This document shows, one piece after another, positions 1 through 5,306 of a stretch of 6,268 nucleotides of DNA. Source of the DNA: Acidobacteriaceae bacterium (GTDB lineage Bacteria > Acidobacteriota > Terriglobia > Terriglobales > Acidobacteriaceae). The notes beneath the pieces were generated by a model. It was not told where the DNA came from. It saw nothing but the letters and a program-made list of their open reading frames with translations, and made no database searches. The position numbers and the translations under genes were made by a program. The stretch is taken from NCBI GenBank assembly GCA_003139975.1, contig PLHN01000130.1:1-6268 (forward strand), in the 5' to 3' direction. Position 1 is the stretch's first letter. Every line of letters starts with the position of its first letter.

Positions 1-76
1 CTTCGCTCAGGGCAGGCACGGGGGTGCACGGGGGAGTTGCGAGAGTGAATCGGATTTTCGGTCGCGGCGGCGTATG
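1..76. other. Sequence downstream of the catalase-like gene, no gene seen
   Basis: These 76 bases hold no convincing reading frame and no terminator hairpin with a T-tract. They include a nine-base tandem direct repeat, described separately. The next gene, if any, lies beyond the left edge. Confidence 0.5.
16..34. repeat. Short tandem direct repeat, GCACGGGGG twice
   Basis: GCACGGGGG occurs at 16-24 and again at 26-34, a ten-base period separated by one T. It lies beside CTTCGCTCAGGGCAGG at 1-16, which resembles fragments of dispersed intergenic repeats, but two copies of a nine-base unit are weak evidence. Confidence 0.3.
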
Positions 77-1408
77 TCACTGCGTGCCTCGCGAAGTGCT
101 GGACTGCACGGTCTCGGGCGGCAACGTGCCGGGCTGCTCGCAGCTGGCTTTGTCTAGTTCATACCAGTTGTTGGGCGGGGTGGTTTTGGCTGGGTCCGCA
201 GGCTCGCAGAGCGCGGCGCCATTCATCTGGCGGCGATAGCGTGAGACTTCGAGATAGACGGCCTTGCGGATGCGGTTCATCACGCCGATGGGGCGATGCT
301 CGGGCAGGGAGTGCCAGGGAGTGAAGGAGAGATCCTCACAGAAATTGTTATTTTGCTCGAACTGTTGCGAGGGGATATCGAGACGCGCGATGGGGACGAA
401 GGGAGAATCGTCCTCGGACCACTCGACGGTAGTGTCTTCTACGGGCATGTTCTTGCCGGGGATCTGGCGCTGGACCATGAAATCGAAGCAGGCGGCGCCG
501 GTGGAGAGGCGCTTGACCATTTCGAGGCGGAGAAAGTTCGGGTCGCTGCGGTCGACGGCGGCGGCGGGGGAATCCTTGCAGGGGCGGGCGCTGTACTTGA
601 CGTTGAGTTCGGGGCCGAGCTTGAAGGCGCTCACGCTGTAGAACTGCGTGTTGAGGAGGCTGTCGGGAGCGGGCTTGAGGGTCTTCAGCGCCAACCTCAT
701 CTCGTGCAGGTGCGAGTTGAACGGGTTGGGGATGGGAAAGCCTCCCAGGAAATAGCCGTATTTGGCGCGGGCGCCGAGGCCGCTGCTTAGATATTTTGTG
801 AATTCGGCATATTCATCGATGTCGCGAATGAAGAACTGCGTGGCGTTCATGAGCGCGAAGTCCTGCGTGGAGGCGGGAGGCAGGCCGTCATGTTCGAGCA
901 ATTTTTTGCCGTCCACGCCCATGACTTTGATGGCCATGCCGCGGGCGTCGTGAGTGGAGTCGGGCTGCGGGTATTCGTTGCCGCTGGAATAGCGGACCCA
1001 GGATTGATAGCGGCCGGGTTTGGAGAAGAGGCCAAAGCGGAACTTGGGATTGAGATTGTCGAGAACCGTGAAGGTGGACTTGAGGCAGCCGTGGGTCTTG
1101 GAGTGGACATCGCGGCGGTAGGGCTGGGAATTGGGTGCGGACTGGCTCGTCGGTTGGACGGGCGGGGCGGCGGGCACTCCACCTACTTTGGGCGGATAGC
1201 CTGGGAGGGGATGGTTGGTCATGTAGTGCTGGCTGGTGTTCACCATCTTTAGCGCGGAGGCGACGATCTGAGCGGTGAGGTAGGTCTCGCCCGCGGAAAT
1301 GGACTCGCCCATTGGCCCGCGCGGAGCGGGACGAAAGACGAAGTAGGCGAGCACGGCGATCACGATTAATCCAAGTGCGGCGCGTTTGGTTCTCGCGTTC
1401 AAGATCAA
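77..1408 (-). CDS. Membrane-anchored catalase-like haem protein (y4iL-like catalase family)
   Basis: This 443-residue protein has one N-terminal membrane helix (about 8-25, ALGLIVIAVLAYFVF), a Pro-rich linker and a catalase-type haem domain. RRDVHSKTHG places Arg99 and His102 on the catalase R-x-x-H distal motif. VRYSSGN (138-144), DARGMAIKV (154-162) and NATQFFIRD (188-196, with Asn188 at the catalytic Asn position) follow in catalase order, and Arg381/Tyr385 in RIRKAVY fit the R-x3-Y proximal haem ligand. It is shorter than classical catalases and resembles the catalase family proteins of the y4iL type, whose activity is poorly known; H2O2 removal or reaction with organic hydroperoxides are both possible. 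The anchor implies a periplasmic haem domain. Two Cys in the tail (401 and 423) could form a disulfide. The same frame runs upstream to 1666 inside the cytochrome gene, but that part is Arg/Pro-rich shadow; the TTG at 1408 with AAGGAGG is the credible start. Confidence 0.88.
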   Translation of the reverse strand: MILNARTKRAALGLIVIAVLAYFVFRPAPRGPMGESISAGETYLTAQIVASALKMVNTSQHYMTNHPLPGYPPKVGGVPAAPPVQPTSQSAPNSQPYRRDVHSKTHGCLKSTFTVLDNLNPKFRFGLFSKPGRYQSWVRYSSGNEYPQPDSTHDARGMAIKVMGVDGKKLLEHDGLPPASTQDFALMNATQFFIRDIDEYAEFTKYLSSGLGARAKYGYFLGGFPIPNPFNSHLHEMRLALKTLKPAPDSLLNTQFYSVSAFKLGPELNVKYSARPCKDSPAAAVDRSDPNFLRLEMVKRLSTGAACFDFMVQRQIPGKNMPVEDTTVEWSEDDSPFVPIARLDIPSQQFEQNNNFCEDLSFTPWHSLPEHRPIGVMNRIRKAVYLEVSRYRRQMNGAALCEPADPAKTTPPNNWYELDKASCEQPGTLPPETVQSSTSRGTQ

Positions 1409-1414
1409 TGCTTG

Positions 1415-1421
1415 CCTCCTT
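1415..1421 (-). promoter_or_regulatory. Strong ribosome binding site deciding a TTG start
   Basis: A full AAGGAGG begins just after the cytochrome TAA stop and lies six bases before TTG at 1406-1408. No ATG is available at that spacing in this frame, so this site fixes the unusual TTG start of the catalase-like gene. Confidence 0.8.
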
Positions 1422-1422
1422 A

Positions 1423-4152
1423 TTATTGGCAGACGTTTTTGGTGTCGAGACCTTCGCGGAGATAGCCGTCGAGATCTTTGGCGGGATCTTTGGTGTGATC
1501 GTCGCGGTGGATCTTCAGGTATTCGAGAAGGTCGCGGCGGTCTTCCTCGGACAGTTCCGGGCCGATGACGCCGTATTGCGGCGGGCTGCCGGGTTTCCAT
1601 TCGATGTAACCGTGGCGGAATTCGTGGCCGATGTTGGAATTGCCGGTGATGGTGGTATCGAGCCAAAAACCGTTCTTGTGGAACGCTTCGGTGTTCAAGC
1701 CGAGGTTGACGGGGTCGAAGTCGCGGGTGCCGACGAAGAATTTCTTGTCGCGCTGCTCGGCGGGCAAGAGCAACTGATAAATGGTAGGCACGGAGCCGTT
1801 GTGGAGGAATGGCCCGGCTGCCCAGATGCCGGCGAGCGGGCGTGGTTTGTATTGCGGGAGGGCCACGGGAACGTCGCGCTGGCCGAAGCCGTTCAGCGTG
1901 TTGCGTTCGTCGTCTTCGTAGCGGCGGGTGGCGTAAAAACGCTGGCGGGCGCGATAGACGATCATGCTGAGCGCGACTCCGGTATTGATCTTGCTCAGGT
2001 CGAGAGAGTCGAGAGTCGTGTAGATGCGGGACGGGCCGGCGGTCAGAGTGTCCTCGAAGATGGGGATGTCGGTGTGGAGTTCATCTTCGTCATGGCTGTT
2101 CCTGGCTGCCGGCGGCTTGGTTTTGTCGCGGCTGACGACGTCGAGGGCGGCTTTTCTCAGGTCCTGCGACGGCATCGCATTGACCCTCTGCATATCCGCA
2201 CCGCTCAGGCGAAGGATATCTTTCGCGTAGCCGTTGGTCTTGGTGAAGAGATCCTGTTCCAGGACATCGCGCAGCACTTTATTCACGCGATCGGGGATGA
2301 TGCCGAGCGGAGTCAAATCAAGCGTCTTTTCGACGAAGTTCACGGCGTCGGTGGGGTCGGTCCCGACATCCTCGACTGTCAAAGGGTGCATGACCCAGAG
2401 GGGGAGATCGTAGTCGCTGGCGATGCGCGGGGCGATGCCCTCCGGCTGAGTTATGTTGCAGGCGACCGACTGCGGCACTGGCAGACGGGTCGAGGCCACG
2501 GTACTGGGCGGGGCCGTGAACGAGGGCCCCGGAGTGATGGGCCGGAGAGTGGATGGGGCAGGAATCGCTATGAACGTGGCAACAAATTCCCGGTGTTGCT
2601 CGGCGTCGCGTTCTTTATCCGGGGAGAGCGTGAGGCCGAGATGTTCGCCGGGCGGAATAGAGGGCGCGGGCGTAGCGACCGACGGAGCCTGATCTTGCTG
2701 GGCCGATGCATATTTTTCGTTCAGAAACTTCTGCCATTCGTCTAAAACCCCGCATTTCTGGCCGGATGTTTTCAGGTAGGCGAACCATTCCTTGATGGGC
2801 TCGCTGGCGGGGAAGGGGCCGTGGCAGTGCTGGCAGGTGTTGTCGAATAGGACGCGGCCTCTTTTGGCGCGTTCCCAATCGATTTTGCCCATGCAGTCCT
2901 CGTTCCACCGGGGAGGTTCGAGGCTCCAGAGAGCCATCTCGAGGTCGTTGAGGTTGTTCATCATGACCGAGGAATCGAAGCGATCGTCGGGCGGAATGGG
3001 CGCGCCGTAGTTGTTGAGCAGCGTGGCAGTTGCGCCGGTTCCCAGCGACTCGCTGACGTTGCGAGTCATGGGCTGGCGCACGGCGGCGTTGTACTGGACG
3101 TAATCGAACTTCCAGATGTCCCAAAGCGGCGGATATCGTACCGGGGCATTGCCGATGCGGTAGTTTTCGGAGGACAGCTCGTCGCCGAATAAGGTATTGC
3201 CGATGCGGCCGAGGGCATCGACTCTGCCCGGGCCTTCCTCGGTGGGATAAAGATGACGGGACTTATCGGTGAAAGCCTGCTGCATCAATTCACCAATCAC
3301 CTGTCGAACATCGCCGTGGAGCTTCCAGCGGCCTTGGGGATAGGCTGGACCTAACACGCGGCGGGCGAAGCGGTTAAATTTGAGCGGGTTCAGGTAGGTC
3401 GACATGAGCGAGCCCATAAGTTCGGGCGCGAAATCGCCGATGTGCATGGCGGTGAAGGCATGCATGGCGCCGGCACCATCCACTCGCAGGCCGTATTTCT
3501 TGCCATTCCTGGTGACCGTGAGTTCGCCGGTGTGGCAGGCGGCGCAGGTGAGATCGAGCACATTTTCGCCGAAGCGGGGATCGTAGTGCGACGCGAATCC
3601 AACGGGCATGCGGTCGGGATTCATTTTGGTGGGGCCGTTATCAACGAGAAAGCCGTAGGCGCTCATGCGCTCGGGGTCGGCAAATTTCGTTTCTCCCCAA
3701 GGGACTTCGAGATTAACGAACCAGGAATAGCGAATGTCTTTGAGTCCGGCGCCCTGCGGGGTGTAATAGAAGAGCTGACGCAGAGGCTCGTTCTGGCCGC
3801 CGGTCCAACCCAATCCCTGGCTGAGATAGACGTGCTGGTCGACGGGCTGGAAATCGGGAACCTTCGTGGTGGGGTAGGCGATTAGAACGAGGGTGATGAG
3901 GAAGGCGAGCGCGAAGAATCCCACGACCGCATAGGCGAAACCCTTGAAAAGCTTCTTGAGCGGCACGCCCATCAGGCGGCGTAAGAGGCGGTAAAGCATG
4001 CGGGCCACTCTCCAAAAAAACGTGGCAACGCAGACGATGAGGCCGCCAATGGCGGCGAACAGAGAGACGAGCGAGTGCCACGGGTGGCGCAGGATGCTTA
4101 TGAGCTTGGTCCGCCAACGATCCAGCCGTTCGTCCAGCCAGCTTGTTTCCAT
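1423..4152 (-). CDS. Membrane-anchored di-haem c-type cytochrome, RoxA-like/MauG-peroxidase superfamily
   Basis: This 909-residue protein (numbered from the ATG at 4152) carries two CXXCH haem c sites: CAACH at 203-207 and CQHCH at 440-444. Around them lie features I associate with RoxA-type rubber oxygenases and their uncharacterised relatives: FYYTPQGAGL and YSWFVNLE (about 128-149), MPVGFASHYDP, GPGRVDAL (307-314), YPPLWDIWKFDYVQYN (340-355), RNVSESLGTG, VGTDPTDA (about 596-603), GPFLHNGSVPTIYQLL (780-795) and GHEFRHGY near 842-849. His784 in LHNGS is a candidate distal haem ligand. Two hydrophobic helices (about 24-47 and 71-93) flank a very basic loop; the catalytic part should be periplasmic. 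A Pro/Ser/Thr/Ala-rich stretch at about 481-568 makes the protein much longer than RoxA, which is near 680 residues. Relatives are di-haem peroxidases or dioxygenases cleaving polyisoprenoids; the substrate here is unknown. The catalase-like gene follows after 14 bases, suggesting a shared pathway. Confidence 0.85.
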   Translation of the reverse strand: METSWLDERLDRWRTKLISILRHPWHSLVSLFAAIGGLIVCVATFFWRVARMLYRLLRRLMGVPLKKLFKGFAYAVVGFFALAFLITLVLIAYPTTKVPDFQPVDQHVYLSQGLGWTGGQNEPLRQLFYYTPQGAGLKDIRYSWFVNLEVPWGETKFADPERMSAYGFLVDNGPTKMNPDRMPVGFASHYDPRFGENVLDLTCAACHTGELTVTRNGKKYGLRVDGAGAMHAFTAMHIGDFAPELMGSLMSTYLNPLKFNRFARRVLGPAYPQGRWKLHGDVRQVIGELMQQAFTDKSRHLYPTEEGPGRVDALGRIGNTLFGDELSSENYRIGNAPVRYPPLWDIWKFDYVQYNAAVRQPMTRNVSESLGTGATATLLNNYGAPIPPDDRFDSSVMMNNLNDLEMALWSLEPPRWNEDCMGKIDWERAKRGRVLFDNTCQHCHGPFPASEPIKEWFAYLKTSGQKCGVLDEWQKFLNEKYASAQQDQAPSVATPAPSIPPGEHLGLTLSPDKERDAEQHREFVATFIAIPAPSTLRPITPGPSFTAPPSTVASTRLPVPQSVACNITQPEGIAPRIASDYDLPLWVMHPLTVEDVGTDPTDAVNFVEKTLDLTPLGIIPDRVNKVLRDVLEQDLFTKTNGYAKDILRLSGADMQRVNAMPSQDLRKAALDVVSRDKTKPPAARNSHDEDELHTDIPIFEDTLTAGPSRIYTTLDSLDLSKINTGVALSMIVYRARQRFYATRRYEDDERNTLNGFGQRDVPVALPQYKPRPLAGIWAAGPFLHNGSVPTIYQLLLPAEQRDKKFFVGTRDFDPVNLGLNTEAFHKNGFWLDTTITGNSNIGHEFRHGYIEWKPGSPPQYGVIGPELSEEDRRDLLEYLKIHRDDHTKDPAKDLDGYLREGLDTKNVCQ

Positions 4153-4157
4153 AGCTG

Positions 4158-4161
4158 CCTC
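4158..4161 (-). promoter_or_regulatory. Ribosome binding site deciding the cytochrome start
   Basis: GAGG lies five bases before the ATG at 4150-4152 on the minus strand. This spacing, and the lack of an equal site before the upstream GTG at 4240-4242, favours the ATG. A competing internal ATG at 3997-3999 has GGAG ten bases upstream and would remove the first membrane helix. Confidence 0.55.
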
Positions 4162-4176
4162 GCAGATTGAAATGTT

Positions 4177-4188
4177 TGTGGCCCCACA
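4177..4188. repeat. Short perfect inverted repeat upstream of the cytochrome gene
   Basis: TGTGG-CC-CCACA is a five-base inverted repeat with a two-base centre, ending about 25 bases before the chosen ATG. It could be a small operator or a hairpin in the leader, but it is short enough to arise by chance. Confidence 0.25.
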
Positions 4189-4244
4189 GCCACGCGCGTC
4201 ACGACGTGCGTTCCGAGTCTTACTTTTTCCAATGGCACTCACCG

Positions 4245-4269
4245 TTCTGAGGGCGAGACGCCCTCGGAA
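4245..4269 (-). repeat. Second strong hairpin, adjacent to the REP-like palindrome
   Basis: GAGGGCG (4249-4255) pairs with CGCCCTC (4259-4265) over a three-base loop, and the outer TTC/GAA adds three more pairs beyond one mismatch. The mismatch is C/A on the minus strand and would be a G-U wobble on the plus strand. It lies three bases from the first palindrome. No T-tract follows in either direction, so an intrinsic terminator is unlikely. The pair of hairpins may form one composite repeat unit resembling the bipartite REP arrangements (BIMEs) of enterobacteria. Confidence 0.5.
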
Positions 4270-4271
4270 CA

Positions 4272-4293
4272 GCCGGCAAGATGCCGGCGCTAC
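4272..4293 (-). repeat. REP-like palindrome with 5' GTAG tetranucleotide
   Basis: On the minus strand this reads GTAG, one base, then GCCGGC-ATCTT-GCCGGC, a six-base-pair all-GC stem with a five-base loop. A conserved GTAG (or GGAG) just 5' of a GC-rich hairpin is the hallmark of REP elements mobilised by RAYT (REP-associated tyrosine) transposases. No transposase gene is in the window, so membership in a family is inferred. A chance hairpin or an mRNA-stabilising structure between operons is the alternative. Confidence 0.5.
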
Positions 4294-4316
4294 ACTTACC
4301 GAGCGCGATGCCGGTT

Positions 4317-5306
4317 CTAGCTGGCGAAGTGGAGCTTTTTGCCTGGGATCTTCATTTCGCAGCTTACCAGTCTTCCTGTGCCGCCCAGGGTTATGAATGC
4401 AGTTCGACGGTCGGGGGCGCCGAAACAGATGTTTGAGGGAAGCGGCTCGGGCTTGCCTTCGACGATCAGCTCGATGAAATCGAGAATCTTTCCCTGCGGT
4501 GAGACTACGGTGATGCCTCCGGCAACGGTTGGGTCGGGGCCTTTGGGCAGCATGGTGGCGACGTAGACGTTGCCTTCCTCGTCGACGGCCATGGAATCGA
4601 GCGTGCCGCAGCCGGGGATATCGGCGGTCAAGAGATGGGAGTCGTCGAGCACGGGTTTATTGCTCTTAATGATGCCGGGACCGTCGAGTTCCCAGTAAAC
4701 GATCCAGCGCGCATAAGTTTCGGCGACATAGAGGCGCTTGTCGTCGGGGGAGAGCGCGATTCCGTTGGGCGCGGAACGTTGCGGAATGGCTTGCGTGATC
4801 TTGGACCCGTCAGCGGCCGCATAATAGACGGCGGTGATATCGCGATCGGCAGCTCTTTGCTTACCCCAATCGGTGAACCAGAAATGTCCGGTAGCGTCGA
4901 AGACGAGATCGTCAGGACTGCAGAGTTTGTTGCCGTTCGAGGCCGAGTACAACGTTGTGAACGTGCCGTCTTTGAGATTGAGGCGCTGGATGTATCCGCC
5001 GTTGTAATTCGGGGACTGTCCGTAGGGGACCGAGACTGGCGAGAGAGCGGGCGGCTGGGGGATCGGCATAAAGTTCATGCCGCCGTCATTGCAAACGTAC
5101 ACCGCGCCATCCGGACCGATGGCGGCGCCGTTGGGACCGCCTCCGAGAGTGGCCACTATCTGCTTCGTGCCATTGGGAGCGATGCGGGTTAGGGTGCAGT
5201 TTTGAATCTCGACGAGGAGCACCCTGCCGTCCGACTGATAAACGGGGCCTTCCGGATATCCGAGGCCCTCGGCGAGGACGCGGAACTCCGATGTTTTGAA
5301 GCTCAT
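4317..5306 (-). CDS. SMP-30/gluconolactonase/LRE-like beta-propeller protein
   Basis: This 329-residue protein has the length and motif order of the SMP-30/gluconolactonase family, six-bladed propellers that use a divalent metal to hydrolyse lactones or related esters. Probable metal ligands are Glu19 in GYPEGP, Asn181 in APNGIALSPD and Asp237 in LDSMAVDEEGNVYVA; Asn59 in GGGPNGAAIGPDG lies in the first-blade repeat. DDLVFDATGHFWFTDWG (132-148) is another blade signature, but position 132, normally Asn in the PND motif, is Asp. No signal peptide or membrane helix is seen, so it is probably cytoplasmic. The ATG start is supported by GGAGG six bases upstream and by the ATGA overlap with the preceding TPR gene. 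The stop is TAG at 4317-4319. The substrate is unknown: gluconolactone, another sugar lactone or a non-sugar ester are all possible, so I give no gene symbol. Family assignment is secure, activity is not. Confidence 0.93.
   Translation of the reverse strand: MSFKTSEFRVLAEGLGYPEGPVYQSDGRVLLVEIQNCTLTRIAPNGTKQIVATLGGGPNGAAIGPDGAVYVCNDGGMNFMPIPQPPALSPVSVPYGQSPNYNGGYIQRLNLKDGTFTTLYSASNGNKLCSPDDLVFDATGHFWFTDWGKQRAADRDITAVYYAAADGSKITQAIPQRSAPNGIALSPDDKRLYVAETYARWIVYWELDGPGIIKSNKPVLDDSHLLTADIPGCGTLDSMAVDEEGNVYVATMLPKGPDPTVAGGITVVSPQGKILDFIELIVEGKPEPLPSNICFGAPDRRTAFITLGGTGRLVSCEMKIPGKKLHFAS

Larger units (their letters stand above)
4153..4316 (-). other. 164-base intergenic spacer with repeats; no clear terminator or promoter
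   Basis: This gap separates the SMP-30 stop from the chosen cytochrome start. It contains two adjacent hairpins (4245-4269 and 4272-4288) and a small perfect inverted repeat (4177-4188). No run of T follows either hairpin on the minus strand, so neither looks like an intrinsic terminator. I see no convincing -35/-10 pair, although a promoter for the cytochrome/catalase block would be expected here. A GTG at 4240-4242 would extend the cytochrome frame by 30 residues into this spacer. That extension is Arg-rich, contains no recognisable domain and has no good ribosome binding site, so I treat it as non-coding. Confidence 0.6.

Noticed and set aside
296..790. Plus-strand frame of 164 codons opposite the catalase-like gene
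   Set aside because: It is rich in Gly/Glu/Ala/Val in the pattern typical of antisense frames, with no motif, and the opposite strand carries conserved catalase residues.
1409..1666. Upstream extension of the catalase-like frame into the cytochrome gene
   Set aside because: The 86 extra residues are His/Arg/Pro-rich, overlap the conserved GHEF region of the cytochrome in another frame, and are made unnecessary by the AAGGAGG/TTG start at 1408.
1312..2745. Long plus-strand reading frame (477 codons) opposite the cytochrome gene
   Set aside because: It lies antisense to a well-supported cytochrome, begins Arg-rich, has no recognisable domain and no ribosome site. Long shadow frames are common in GC-rich DNA.
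2615..3124. Second minus-strand frame of 169 codons inside the cytochrome gene
   Set aside because: It is a different frame over the same bases, Arg/Pro-rich with no motif. The overlapping cytochrome frame carries the second haem site here.
3442..3885. Plus-strand frame of 147 codons opposite the first haem region
   Set aside because: It is a shadow of the conserved CAACH region of the cytochrome and has no independent support.
4245..4288. Hairpins as a rho-independent terminator of the SMP-30 gene
   Set aside because: No T-tract follows either stem on the minus strand, and none follows in the other direction either.
4635..5192. Plus-strand frame of 185 codons opposite the SMP-30 gene
   Set aside because: It is antisense to conserved propeller blades, with no domain or ribosome site.
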